From assembly GCA_963931865.1 (NCBI GenBank), contig OZ007518.1, forward strand, positions 6,440,570 through 6,504,569: a DNA stretch of 64,000 nt. Reading direction: 5' to 3'. The DNA is from Axinella damicornis (lineage: Eukaryota > Porifera > Demospongiae > Axinellida > Axinellidae). The notes under the pieces are model-generated. The model had not been told where the DNA came from and did no database searches. It was given only the letters and a program-made list of their open reading frames with translations. The translations under genes and the position numbers were made by a program. This document shows, piece by piece, positions 49,191-61,090 of this stretch (the first letter of the stretch is position 1; each line of letters begins with the position of its first letter).

Positions 49191-50187
49191 CCCTAGATTA
49201 GATGTAACCTTCAGCATCTCCCCTTATACACAAGCACATAATCGACCATTAAATCACACAGGGAACTCACAAAATAGTTCTGTTGAATGTCCAGATCAAA
49301 GTAGCCACCGGATACGCTATCGTTAACACTCACAGTGTGGAGACTTTCGGAAAGTGGGGTCTAACAAAGGAACAAAAGCAGAAAATTAATGAATGCATCC
49401 CAAGTTCCAATCAATTTGCATGAATAGGGCACATGTACATACATACATGTCACATCTTAGAATTTCATATACTTCGCAACAATCACTGCACTGACAATGC
49501 TAGCTTGTGGTTATGCAATATGCACGCTCCATTTGTCGGCCGAGTTATCAGTAGAATTTACCGACACCGATACTCCCCAGGAAGGTGATTATCAGCCCGA
49601 TACGGATAACTAATCCGATTATCTGTGCATCACTACCGCACGTGATCTGCACTGGGTCTGGGACCAAGACCAGTAGCTACTAGTGGGAATTCCCGTTTTG
49701 CTTGATGCCATTACTCTTACAAGAAAACTGACTGCAGCTATATTTCTGACAGCGCTTCCATATTACCGGTAAAACAAGTCATTAATGATTACACTCTGGC
49801 ATAGATTCTTTCAGATCCTCCGTCCACGAAGGCGATACTGGAAGCAATCTGTTCCTGGTCTGGGACTGAGACCATCACACTACACAATACAAGATCAGCC
49901 GATGAAGGTACACGTAGTCTCAGAATCAAACCCTCTGCATGCATGAGTAGGAAGGGTCTGGCCACGTCCCACTCTTCCTACAGAGTATATAGCCCCACAT
50001 GCGAAGGGTCTGCACGGTTCTAAGACTACTAGGAATACGCATGTGCAGTGTCTGTGCCTCGCGCACGCTCACAATCTGTAATAGTAGGCGTGGTTTCCTG
50101 TGGAAGAAAAACGAAGGTGTGAAAGTCAGTTCAGCGTGCGAAGTTTAGTTGTTCGAAGTTGTGCAAAGTTGCTGATTGAGGTTGAAG

Positions 50188-50256
50188 ATGGCTAAGCGTT
50201 GCCAGGAAGAATACGAAGACGTTAGCGGTACACCCTTCGACACTGTCAACACTCTA
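50188..50256 (+). CDS. Candidate first exon (MAKRCQEEYEDVSGTPFDTV)
   Basis: An ATG at 50188 opens 23 codons, then a GTACGTAC donor. A purine-rich leader with GCGAAGTTTAG/TTCGAAGTTG precedes it. No downstream exon was identified, so it is a candidate only. The minus-strand membrane gene to its right ends toward it. Confidence 0.3.
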
Positions 50257-50525
50257 TATGTACGTACCATGGCCTAGACAAAATGTTTGTCTTACTTGTC
50301 TCCGCTAAACTCTCCTTGTATACATCGCTTCTTCGTCAATCTGTCAGACTCTCTCTCCTTTGCCTTACTCTCTTCTGAGACAGTGTCCCTTTTCCCTGTA
50401 TAGATCACTTCTTTCTCAACTCTGCATTTCGCACGCGCAGTACGTGCACGAGCACGTGGCTATAGGGACCACAGAAGCCGCAGCGATGCAACCGTCCCCT
50501 GCCCCTCGCAATTAAAGTGTGACGG

Positions 50526-50550
50526 ATATATATATATATATATATACATA
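50526..50550. repeat. (TA)n microsatellite
   Basis: About 11 TA units. Confidence 0.9.
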
Positions 50551-50731
50551 CAGACGCGATGTGACTACGCTGCATGATTAGTTGCCTCGCGCTAAGGCGC
50601 TCGGCAACCATGAACAAATGGTTTGTGGGCGGGGATGAGAAACCAACTTGCACACGAAAATATAGAGTGGGGAGGCATAACCTGGTGCCTGGGGTGACAC
50701 TAAACAAGATTTGAATGCTGCTACTACTTAC

Positions 50732-51132
50732 GACTGAGCAAATGATGGAGGAAGATCACTAGTCCCCAGTCAAACACGAGAATATTAAATAAAAGAAGGA
50801 AGGCGAAACCTCTTGTTGATGGGAGCCCTCTTGGCCTGGGTAGTCGACTGGAGCGTACTCACGGAGCCTTACCGAGTCTGATTGTCGCATGGCTGACGCT
50901 GTGGAAGTGGTGCTGTGTACTCAGGACGACCATTCTCCTCTTGATGGACCAGCAACCTCTGCCTGGCCTCTTCTAAATCATCGTCTGTAGCCGATGAACT
51001 GGGTAGACTCGTGGAGTCAAGCACACGGCGATCCACCGTCCTGAATGGCGATCGTGATGACACACTAGAGCGCTGATGTAGCTGTAGCGAATCCATGATG
51101 GAGGATCTAGCCGTGCCAGTGAGTGACGTCAT
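50732..51132 (-). CDS. 5' exons of an unrecognised membrane protein, 37-nt intron
   Basis: Exon 1, 51132-50873, starts MTSLTGTARSSIMDSLQLHQ and includes DDDLEEARQRLLVHQEE and QPCDNQT; an internal ATG at 51096 (MDSLQLHQ) is an alternative start. A 37-nt GT-AG intron (50872-50836, GTAAGG to CTACCCAG) joins it in phase to exon 2, 50835-50732, which encodes a hydrophobic helix (GFAFLLLFNILVFDWGLVIF) before a GTAAGT donor. So it is a cytosolic Ser-rich N-terminus followed by a membrane segment. The family is not recognised and later exons were not found. A palindromic CRE, TGACGTCA, overlaps the first ATG at 51124-51131, favouring the second ATG as start. Confidence 0.6.
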
Positions 51133-51255
51133 GTGATATTAAACCACACCCATTTGACCCCGACCATAGTGCGTACAGACCCGCCCACTTCCATAATACT
51201 TTTGGTCTAATACCTGGAGCCTGCTATTTTCTTTGCGATGTGGATATTGGTCCGG

Positions 51256-51295
51256 CCAGGAGCGCATAATGAAGTACCTCATTATGCGCTCCTGG
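51256..51295. repeat. Perfect 17-bp-arm palindrome inserted in a TTGGTCCGGC MITE
   Basis: CCAGGAGCGCATAATGA and its exact complement flank AGTACC. GTCCGGC occurs on both sides (51250-51256 and 51295-51301), like a 7-bp target duplication. The host sequence, ATTGGTCCGGCAGGAAGTAC, is the end of the MITE also found at 54970-55086. Confidence 0.85.
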
Positions 51296-51839
51296 TCCGG
51301 CAGGAAGTACAAGTACGCCCATTCAGCACTGACCTTGGCCCTAATACCCTAACACATCGCCCTGCAGGACTATTGTGGAGCATAGCTATGGTACCCCAAT
51401 AGGACTTAGTTGCCTCACCCATTCTCAGGATTCTGATGCAATTCAAAGTTATACAGTGCACTAGTTACAGAATCAAAGATTACTTAGCAACTGAATTATC
51501 CACATTCCTCTGTTCCACTTGAATGGAGAAGAGGCAGTCTCCTCCTAACCAGGATCTCGATTCCACCGCACCAGCATCGTGGCTGAGTAGACTGTACCTA
51601 CAATGTCAAGAAAATAATAATCCTGCTTATGTAAAATACTTTACTATCATTACATTAAGGTTTTAATGCATGTGTGTGTATCTGTGCGTGATGGAAGTGG
51701 GCTGGTCGGGACTGACAACAGCGACGCACGACCATTGTACTTTACCACTACTGTTGAACCTCAAACTCTGCGAAGATTGCATGAGAAACAATGGGCAATT
51801 GCAAGGGCTGGAACCTTCCAGAACAGCTGAGGCTGCACA

Positions 51840-52130
51840 ATCTGGGAGCAGCAGGTGAAGCGGAAGTGATCTGACCGGGCCAGCAGCAGGTAAAGCAGAT
51901 GTGATTGGTAAGCAGCAGACTGAGGCAGACGCGATCATGGAGCACCAGCTGAGACGGACGTGGTCGGGGAGCACCATCTAAGGCTGACAAGAGCAGAAGC
52001 TGCGACGGACACAATCGCATCCCCCAGCAATAGGGGAACAGCTGCACCCGGCGCCAGACTGCTAACCTAGGCGAACGAAGGGGAAGTAGCTGAGCGAGCA
52101 AAGCAAGCAATGAAGCAGGCTTCATGGTAG
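51840..52130. mobile_element. Composite minisatellite element, copy 3 (inverted)
   Basis: CAGCAGCTGAGGCAGACGCG-like units followed by GAAGGGGAAGTAGCTGAGCG and AGCAAAGCAAGC, the complement of the head found at 2060 and 35804. Confidence 0.65.
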
Positions 52131-52857
52131 CCACTAGGGTGAGCTCAATAGGAAAGGTAACTTCTGGACAGTATTCCTCTTCAACAGCAGTACTGCTAAC
52201 AACAGCACAGCGTTGGATGTACATGTAGGGTACACAAACGCACTAAGTCTTACTATAAACTGGAATGAGCAAATTGTGAGGGGGGCAAAGTGCTATGCCC
52301 TACATGTACCCTTCCGGAGGAATTCCCCGCTCTTATTAATTTTAATAGTTATAATGTTAGAACAATCCATGCTTCATGATAACCCACGATAAAATGCTCG
52401 CCTGTAACAAGCCTGTGATATCAAGCTAACTACATGTACGTACAGTGGATGATGAAAATCTCTATGCAGCCTTCTTTTGATGATGAAAGGACAGGGTTTC
52501 AAACAGGATTTTTTGCTGCAGGTTAGAAACTTTTATGGGATACTAAGCTGAAGCGTGTAAAGCAGATGGCATGTGAAGCACGCCGGTTCTTGGGGGTATT
52601 CCCCCCCCCCCCCCCCCCGAAATGGCTTCCATAAGATTGAATCTGGTGGGTTTTGGCAGTTACCAAACAACTGTGTTCAAAACCACCACATGTTGATTCC
52701 AACTGCCATTATGCTTGGTTTAATGACATCATGAGGGAGGGATCGAGGGGGTGAGGGAGGGAGAGGTTGAGGGGGGTGAGGGAGGGAGAGGGTGAGGGAG
52801 GGAGATGAGAACCCATAGATCGGAAAAGTGGACCTCTACAGGTTCCACTGTAAATAT
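52131..52857. other. Intergenic with poly-C and G-rich tract
   Basis: C18 at 52601-52618. 52737-52806 is (GGGA/GAGGGGGT)n purine tract with many GGG blocks, capable of forming G-quadruplex. ACAGGTTCCACTGTA at 52843 is a mariner-like end without a partner. Confidence 0.5.
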
Positions 52858-53357
52858 GTGACCCACTGAGGGACCACCCGGCACATCCCGCAATTATTGA
52901 TTTTGTGTTAGATATAGTCACAAAGCAACATTTTGGCGAAAACGCGGTTATTACAGCAATTGTTAACGTGTCAGCAGACCCATGGACTACAAGACATCGG
53001 AGTATAAAGCCTGGATCTACAGTGGAACCTGTCTAATGCGGTCACCTGGGGGCCAAAAATATTTGGCCTTATTAGAAAACCTCCCCAAAGCGGTCATGTG
53101 AAGTTTTAATGTGATTGACCTCATTACAGAGGTTCTTGCGACACTGAACAACTTTGATTCAAGTAAGTTCCATGAAGAAGACATCTAGGGACTTTAAGTA
53201 TTGTAAAAATACAATCATGGTTGTTTCATTTTGTATGTTCATTTTGGCATTTACACGGAAAGCAGTTTTGCGTGCGTTTCGAAGTAGCTGTTATGATTGG
53301 TGTTAACTCAATTTTTTCAAAATGCGGGATGTGCTGGGTTTTCGCTCAGCAGGTCAC
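52858..53357. mobile_element. 0.5-kb element with GTGACC...GGCACATCCCGC TIRs
   Basis: Left TIR TGTGACCCACTGAGGGACCA and GGCACATCCCGCA, right TIR TGCGGGATGTGCTGG and CAGCAGGTCACA. It contains a TACAGTGGAACCTGTCTAAT mariner-type end at 53022. Confidence 0.65.
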
Positions 53358-53614
53358 ATAAATGCTGTATTATCACCTCACTCTCATTGCTGCAGCAGAA
53401 GGCATACGCTGGTGAACTCAGCATAGGGGACACATCCGAGCTCCACCACAACAGACTCCAATCAGTACGTGTGACACTGAAGGATGTGTGCAAAGAAAGT
53501 GAGGTGTATGGGTGTGTGGAAGAGGGGGAAAAGAGAAGGGGAGGAGGTGTCTGAGTACAATTAATTGTTGTATGTGTGCGTGAGCTGAGATATCAAGGAG
53601 GGTGTACATGTGTA

Positions 53615-54230
53615 CCTCCACACACACACACACATCCATGGCAGAGTTGTATTTGCACGGACATGAGCATCTCCACAATCACGGAAAGTGACACACAGAC
53701 ACACACACACTCACAAAGGGCTGCATTTTGGACGTGGGGGGGGGGGGGGGGGGGGTTCCCTATTGTAAGTACTGCAAACGTTGGCAATGGCACACACAGT
53801 TTTGCACACACACCAAACAATCACACACACATACACACACACACATGCATAGTGCATTGCATACACGCAAAACACAATCATGCATACACACACACACATG
53901 CACACACAATCACACAATCACACACACACACACACACACACACAATACATAATTGCACATCATCGTTCTTGGTCAGGAGTGTTACCATAATCATCGATAG
54001 TGAATGGTGGGACTCGATGATGAAGTAGAGGGCTTGATCAAAGCGGTGTGTTTTCAGAACGGCATCAACAAACTTTTCCGATTGGCTGCTCAGATGTCCA
54101 TCTTATAGGACCAAGAACGGATCACAGTTCTTCACGCTGTAGCCATTGTGTACGCATGTGTGTGAGTGTGTGTGTGAGTGGGTTTGCGTGCATGTGTTTG
54201 CGTATGTGTTTGTGAGCAAGTAGTTATGTC
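53615..54230. repeat. Cluster of (CA)n/(TG)n microsatellites and a G20 run
   Basis: CA blocks at 53620-53635, 53690-53712 and 53820-53945, a G run at 53736-53755, and TG blocks at 54150-54210. Open frames here are low-complexity artefacts. Confidence 0.85.
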
Positions 54231-54864
54231 AAGGCAGTACACACAAGAGTTGAACCAGCGGCTAATAATAGTGAGTGCTAAACGAGCTGCGCTTGGTAAT
54301 GCACAATTACAATATCAGTGGGATAGACCATTTTCCACCTAGCTGTTGTCACTTACTGTGTACAAATTCATCAACATTGATATCATTGGATTTCTTGATT
54401 GCCACCTGGAATGCACGTTTGCAGACCACCTGTTGTGTGTGTGAAGGAAGGATTTTGAATTGTCCAATGAAATGACTGAAATTCATGCGACTGCCATATT
54501 ATCAATAATTCTGTAATATAATTATCACATTGTGGTTAGTATGTTAAACTACATGATATACATGCACACAAGCCTATTGGCCAAGTGTTTTCTTATATCA
54601 ATGGGTTGTGCTGCCTTTGATCTTACATATATCCCATTACGTAGGCAACACATAGGAATGAGCTCTTATATCTCTTTTCTAGTGGTGTTGCCTAGGTATA
54701 TTGGGTTACTATTGCAGTATAGCAATAATATGCTGGATGGTCTTGCACATTGGTGTCATACGTACGTAGCAGGAAAACAATAACCAATTACCTCCGAGGA
54801 TGCATGGAGGGATATAATGTGGGCTGTGTGAACAAGTTGTAACTAATGAAAACACTATACTTTA

Positions 54865-54925
54865 GTACCCTCGTTCCCAGTCCATCGCCCAGCTTTTCAC
54901 ATGGGAGAGCCTGGGAACAAGGCTA
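54865..54925. repeat. CTCGTTCCCAG foldback hairpin
   Basis: TACCCTCGTTCCCAG faces CTGGGAACAAGGCTA. TAGCCTCG family. Confidence 0.7.
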
Positions 54926-54969
54926 CATAAGTGCATTGTGCTTGTCAGCTCCTATTTTATAATACAAAA

Positions 54970-55086
54970 ATTGGTCCGGCAGGAAGTAGGGCAATGGGTA
55001 AGGGTATATTAGGGCCAGGGCCGGTTCTAGATGAGCGTGCATTTCCGGTACCTATACCTATAGTATGTACTTCCTGCCGGACCAAT
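54970..55086. mobile_element. 117-bp MITE with TTGGTCCGGCAGGAAGTA TIRs
   Basis: ATTGGTCCGGCAGGAAGTA at the left, TACTTCCTGCCGGACCAAT with GTA before it at the right: perfect 18-19-bp TIRs. A related half with an inserted palindrome is at 51246. Confidence 0.8.
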
Positions 55087-55278
55087 ATCCATGTCGTTTA
55101 TAATAACCTGTTGCCATGGCAATGGCTACCCCAAGAATATTCACCAGAAAAGAAATACTTACAAAAGTTGTACAAGAAAGAGTTGCTACGCTGAAAAATA
55201 ACCACCAGTCAACCACATGGCCCTCAGTAATACCCTGCATCCTTTAACCAACCTCTACAATATCGTCAGCAGATAATT

Positions 55279-56197
55279 ATGCTATAGTGAATGCAGCTAA
55301 AATTACACTTTCAATGTCATCACTAACTTGTACATTAGCTTTAAGATAAGACTTGATGCTCGAAAACGCTTGGGTCCAGGTCGGGTGAATACAGAGGTAA
55401 GAATATAAGAAACGCACCAACACTCTCAATAAGTTCATGAACACCTTCAATACGGTGGATGCTTGCATTGTCCATTATGACAACACTGTTCTCATTGATA
55501 CCATTGAATGGCATCAAATGCGGTAGAAGATTCAGTTCAATAAAGTTGTAGAAAGCTTCACCACTGACAGATCCACTTTCAAATTGGCACTCCAACACTC
55601 CCTTTAGTAAGATGGCACAAATAGCAGAAACGTGTCTTCCTCTCGCTACAAGCTTTTGAGCTCGAGTGCACTTACCCCGGAGACTGTACCCAAACTTTCT
55701 GAGCGAGTCTCTCCGATCAGCTCCGGTCTCATCGACAAAAATAAGCATGCCAGCCTCATACAGTTCATCTCAGTCCTGTACTTCTAGTGAAGTGTTTCGC
55801 TTTGCTGCAACGCCACCGCCTGGATTTTCGTACGAGTAAATCCACACTTTTGCAGAAGTCTAAAAATGGTCGCCACACTCGTATCTGTTCCCGTTGTTCG
55901 CAGTAATTCTCGACAGATTTCGTGAAGGTAAATTCCCGGGCGATCAATCACAAGTGCCAGGACTAGAAACTTCTCGTGCTGGCTCAGCGCAGTACCGCTG
56001 CAGCGCTCAGGGTAGCATCACTTCTCCACGTTTCCCTCAGAATCAAAGTGCCGTTCAATTCTTCTAACAGTAGATACCGACACTCCCAAGTTATTACTCA
56101 CTAGCCTTGCGCTGTAGTCCAACGCCTTCCTTTGATATATCATCCTCCACCTAAGGTCCGGATCGTACGCTTTTGATCTCCAACTTTCATAAGACAT
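55279..56197 (-). pseudogene. Tc1/mariner-like transposase, degenerate
   Basis: ATG at 56197 opens MSYESWRSKAYDPDLRWRMI and a helix-turn-helix (NNLGVSVSTVRRIERHF), then a stop after GNVEK. In other frames come EKFLVLALVIDRPGIYLHEI and CGFTRTKIQ. From 55754 the DDE domain is open: MLIFVDETGADRRDSLRKFG, then VVIMDNASIHRIEGVHELIE and LPLYSPDLDP. The first two catalytic Asp (VDETG, MDNASIH) are present. The third acidic region (normally NPIEELFS) is lost in a frameshift, after which FSSIKSYLKANVQVSDDIES resumes to a stop at 55279. It is inactive as read. TIRs were not identified. Confidence 0.82.
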
Positions 56198-56445
56198 GAC
56201 ACATGTTCACCCACCATGCAAGTTTAAGCTTGAGCGTTACTGATTGCTGGTCTGGCGAAGCCAGACTCCTTAGTATTTCCATGCAAATCAGTAACCGTCA
56301 AGATTAATTACATTCTTTACTCAATTATGACGCACCACCGTCTACCATTTGCCGTTTCACTGAGTGCAAGGTTCATGAAAACCACAGTACAAGTAGTGTT
56401 GCTGTTGCCACAACAACACAAACTATTTGAACATACGACAGGGTT

Positions 56446-56780
56446 GCACGGCGGCCAAGAGGTTAAAGCATCGGACTGTGGACCTGGAGGTCCTAGGTTC
56501 TAGCCCAACCTGTATGTTTGGTGGGCATACAAGCACTGTGAATGTGGAGTGCTGTACATGCACTCTGTGATAGCGGAGTGCTGTACTGACCCGTGTCTTC
56601 CTGTCGTTGCTCATCATCTGGTCTGGGAGGGGTGGGGCGAGGGGTGCAGGCGGTTGTACTGTGCCGTGTGCAGCAGGCTCTTGGCTGCACGGTCCAACCT
56701 GTGGGAGTAGAGCAAGATAGAACATGGGAGTATCACCCTGCAAGACATGTTTCTGCAACCTACTCCTGCATTATAGAGCA
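56446..56780 (+). mobile_element. tRNA-derived SINE
   Basis: A box-like GGCCAAGAGGTTAAAGC at 56453 and B box GGTTCTAGCCC at 56496-56506. The head matches the SINE at 18455-18300 (GGCCAAG, TTAAAGCAT, GGACTGTGG). The body carries a direct repeat, AGAGCACTGCAGTC (56777, 56831), at its 3' side. Confidence 0.65.
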
Positions 56781-57204
56781 CTGCAGTCATGACTGGCTGT
56801 TAGGTCCGAGGATTACACTCAAGCATTATAGAGCACTGCAGTCTTGACCAGTTAGGGTGACTGATGGACCTGAACCAAAATTGGTAGCTATTGTGACTAG
56901 TAGCACATGGAAGGTATCATTGCACTAGGTATGTGAATGAGATATGAAGCTGAGATTTGTGCCATTAGTTTGAGCTAAGTACTATGCTAGGTATCTTGGG
57001 CTAGGAATGAGATACAAAGCTGGAATTTGCACCATTGTAATCAGCATGAGAAGAACCTTCAACTGATATTCTAAAAGTGGACTTTCACATTTTTGCCAAA
57101 AATCGCACTCGACAAAAGGCTATATATATAATCCATGGTTTTTGTCATGATTCTGGGTGGACAATTTGGCCATATGGCTGGACGACAGTCAGACCATAGA
57201 TATA

Positions 57205-58731
57205 CTACCCGCCACGGGGCCACCGTTCACTTTTTGCCGACGCAATCCCCCTTTTTTTGCCTTGACCTGTGAACCAACAACCAACCATGACGTCATAATG
57301 ACGTGTACGTAGTATACGGAGGTGTACGTAGTATACGGAGGTATACGGTCCAAGTAATAAGATATACGGAAGTGCACGAGTCATGGACACGTACAATGAA
57401 GGTTGACGAGCGCGTTGACGATCCGAGGTCGTGGAAGAAGCGCGTCCTCCTACCAAGAAGCTCCGCAGTTGTGGGGCAGATCTCTCATCACTGAGCGTAT
57501 ATCACGTCAGAAAACACTTGGCTGGGTCGAACGTCGAATCGCTTGAAGGTACAGGGGGGGGGATAGGTAAGCGATTTTGACGGCATAAAAAGGCTAGAAT
57601 CCCTACAAGCACCAAATTGCCACTCCAAGTACTTTTTTGCGTGAGGGGAGAAACAACCAACCAACTAAAGTGGCATTGCGTCTGGCAATTTGGTAACTGT
57701 GGCCCCGTACTACCCGCCTAGGTATTGGGAACGCCAATTCATTATTAACAACTTCGGTCATGTGACAGATATTTAACCCCTAAGATAAGTAAATTGAAGC
57801 ATTATCTATGAGTACAAAGGTCGCACGTTACTAGTCAAGTCCCGCCCCACGAACATCCCACTTCCGTGATGATGTTCAGTTCAGTTTAACTGCCCCATGT
57901 TTGTTTGGATGGGGGAAGAGGACAATACCGCCCTTTGACCTCAGAGTGCACAACCAAACTTCCGGAGGGTGTTTCACTTTGACTGACTCCATTAATTTTC
58001 ATCAATAAAAACTATCAAGGCAACAATTTCAGCAACGTACTCACTGCGTATGACCTCACTTCTCTGCAGTGGCTATACATTGTATTTCTTTCCTAGAAAA
58101 GCCAAACTTCTTCAGGGTCCTGAAAATTGATGTAACAGATGCTCGTGTCTGTTGTAGCTGTTGTAATTCACGAAGATACACTCCAGGACCCAAAGGAAAC
58201 TCAGGGTGCTCATGTAGGATGCGGTCATGACCTGCAGCAGAGCACCTAGCGACTACTCCAGTCCAGTCAAAGCAATCTACGATCCGACTAGCAGTAGAAG
58301 GCGCCGCTGATTATAGATTGTGTGCAATATCTCGAACGTTTCCCTCTTGAGCTTTATGCTGCCACACAATCCTTCATCTCTGGTCCTCACTGTAACCTTT
58401 ATGGTGTCCTGGCTCAAACAGAACGTTATACGTTAGGAGTCAGCGAGCAAGCGGCACGCATGTGTCATTAAACACAAGTTTTGTAATTATTGCTTCCTGT
58501 TTATAATTACCACATTATCTGTCATTCCAATTTAGCTGAAAAGGGCAGTACTACTGCGCATGACCGACACGATTGACTCAAAAATTACCAGGGACTTCCA
58601 CATGTTAAGCTGATACCAGCATTCATTACCACAGCTGGTTAGCACTCGAGCCACAATGGAGTTCAAAGGATTTCGCCGCCCCTGTACATGAGTACAGCAT
58701 TACGCAAGCATTTCCAATCCCTGGCGGGTAG
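57205..58731 (-). mobile_element. TA-flanked Tc1/mariner remnant hosting another MITE
   Basis: Left end TA-CTACCCGCC, continuing after the nested MITE as TAGGTATTGGGAACGCC. Right end GGCGGGTAG-TA preceded by CATTTCCAATCCCT. Minus-strand text near 58400-58110 reads YSEDQRWRIVWQHKAQEGNV, RDIAHNL, then HDRILHEHPEFPLGPGVYLR and ELQQLQQTRASV, the N-terminal helix-turn-helix part of the same transposase type as at 55279-56197. The DDE core is absent. Confidence 0.72.
57214..57708. mobile_element. ACGGGGCCAC MITE with 10-bp target duplication, copy 2
   Basis: 495 bp, ends ACGGGGCCACCGTT and AACTGTGGCCCCGT, flanked by identical ACTACCCGCC (57204-57213 and 57709-57718). The 9-11-bp duplication size points to Mutator-like transposition. 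Homologous to 20689-21252. Confidence 0.85.
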
Positions 58732-60250
58732 TATCTAGATGGTCAGATGAAAGATCCTTACATTACCTCCGCAGTGCACTGCAAAAGATTGTAATTGTCT
58801 CTGATACTCATCTCATGCCTACTCAACAAGGATGGAGACTATAGCGCGCGGTGAGGGGCTAAAGCATTTCATGAAGACGGGGAGAGTGCTTCAAGCGATC
58901 TCATGTCTTGCACGCAGAGCACATCATGGTGTGCAGCATACATAGCTAGCATGCATGCAGGCTATAGTAAACCATCACGGTGTGTTAGACTGCTGCTTCA
59001 GCTATAGCCAGAGGATGGGAAGTTGACTGGCCTGCGCTCGGTAGCTAACACTTAACTCACTGTGACCAGTCATAACAAGGGATCTGGAATCAGCAGAGAA
59101 TGAGAAAGTCGCCCTCCGGTGGCGACAGCGAAGACAGAGAGCTCTCCTGGACCTACCTACCAGACTACTTCGGCTAACCTGATTCGCAGTTGCTGTGAAG
59201 TGCACAGGTGTATTTTAGTGTCTGGTGTGATCTGTGTCTGTGCTATGCTCTCCGTCACATTCTGATGACATGCACTGACAGTCATGCACAATGCATCTGC
59301 TCGATGTAGGAACACATGCACATGCAACTGCTTCATGCACATTCGACAACTGTACTCGCTCAGGCTCGCCCCACAATGTTCTGCATTCGTCTAGTAAAAG
59401 TGTAGAGCTGGAGCAGCACTAGCATGGGCGCATTGCGAAAAGCGACGGCTACTCTTGGTCAGGTGACTAGTGATGGGTGCACCGTGGGAACAGGGTGTAA
59501 TCAGGATACATTGGTGTCACCACAGGTGTACAGCTTGGTAATATTCCTCATAGTGGTCAACTGCCATCAGTTGCAAGCCTGACACCCGCAGAGAGTAACA
59601 TCCAGGGTGAGCTCCTGGCGAAGCTAGAAGTCAGTTTGGTGAGTGAGGCAGAGGGTGCGGGTAGCCATAGCTCAAAAGTGGTATCCCTTGGCTTAGGCAT
59701 GCTGGCCATACCAAAAAACTGGTGGATAAATCAGGTCTGGTGAATATGTGGATTTCACGGAGATGCCGTTTGCCAAGGAGAAAAGCAAGCTCTTGTATCT
59801 GTCCTTTACGGCAATGTTGTTGGTCCAGGTGTCGGACCTGACACTGACTAGAAAGGTCTTGCCAGACCCGGCCACGTGGGTCCAGTGCAATGTATGAGTC
59901 AGTGGTTTTCTCACCAACCACAGCGAGGGCCTGACCTCATGGCATATCTGATGCTGATTACAAAGGCAAGCCAGAAGTACAAATATCCCGCTTGGATAGT
60001 TACGTAACGACCAGAATTTCTGACAAGTACCGATATATATCCCTCTTGGATAGTTTATGATCAGAATTTCCAACAGCAGACAGCGGAGGTCAGTAACACA
60101 GAGTGGGCGAGGGCTGACCCGAGCATCTACACCCAGTGTTTCACGGGTATGGCCCTATGTAAGTGCGGAAGCATGGTGCAAGTTGCAGGGTGGTTCAACA
60201 ACGTACCAAATAGGCACACATTTTGTGGTTACAACAGGCACGCTCTATCC
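58732..60250. other. Intergenic stretch
   Basis: A partial relative of the 15002 MITE lies at 59110-59385 (ends CGCTCAGGCTCGCCCC). Otherwise no exon or RNA gene was recognised. Confidence 0.35.
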
Positions 60251-60586
60251 TAGCCTAATTCCCAGGCCCACACGCGAAATGCGGAAGTGGGCCTGGTGAC
60301 ACTGGCCAAAAATTCCCGTATGTGCACAGTCAGCATAATTGCGTAAGCAATTACATTCCTAACTTGGATGCATTCGAAATCACGCGAAAGGTAGCTGTTG
60401 GTGATGGCTAAGTAGAAAGTCCCTACCAAGGAGCAACCAGAGGTGAGCTAGAACAGCGGTTTTATCAAAGACTGCTGAGCTCAGCACATACGGGAATTTT
60501 GCCAAGTGTCAGCACATACGGGAATTTTGCCAAGTGTTGCCTGGCCCACTTCCACATTTTGCGCGTGGGCCTGGGAACGAGGCTAG
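60251..60586. mobile_element. TAGCCTCG-family MITE, 336 bp
   Basis: Left TAGCCTAATTCCCAGGCCCA and GTGGGCCTGG; right CCTGGCCCACTTCCAC and GGCCTGGGAACGAGGCTAG. The inner TACGGGAATTTTGCCAAGTG is duplicated in tandem at the right arm (60489, 60519). A further relative is at 60915-61000. Confidence 0.78.
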
Positions 60587-61090
60587 CTCGATCCTAAGCA
60601 GCATACTCCAGTTACAACCAATTGTTCTAACACCATATTATACGTACGTATGTCAAATTGTGACAAATTCCTTTGTACTGTGACGTCATGATGTGCTATT
60701 CATGATTTTGACTCCTGGTACGAGGGGAGAACATAGTGGTCTCGTGGGCCAGCCTCTCGACACACTCACCACGGACAGTCTGGACGGAACGGTAAGCAAA
60801 CCAGCAGGATTGAAGAGCAAACGTATAATGTGTTTTCATGGACTCACCATGTGATCACCACCTTTAAGTTTGTCTTCATTTGTGGCAGCCATTTTCGCCC
60901 ATTTGTATTGTACGACTGACCTTGTTCCCAGTCCTCCGCTCTTGTCGCATTGTGGGCCAGGAAGGCCAGCCTGCGTGGAGGCCTGCGAACGAAACTAGGT
61001 AAGACCTGGTAGAGTCTACTGAAGCGTCAATATTGACCCAAGCCTTCCTTCGTAAAGGTGAATCTGCCATACAACCTAGGGCCACACAAT

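Noticed and set aside
54532..54783. Hydrophobic plus-strand frame as a membrane protein
   Set aside because: AT-rich sequence, no splice borders, no family resemblance.
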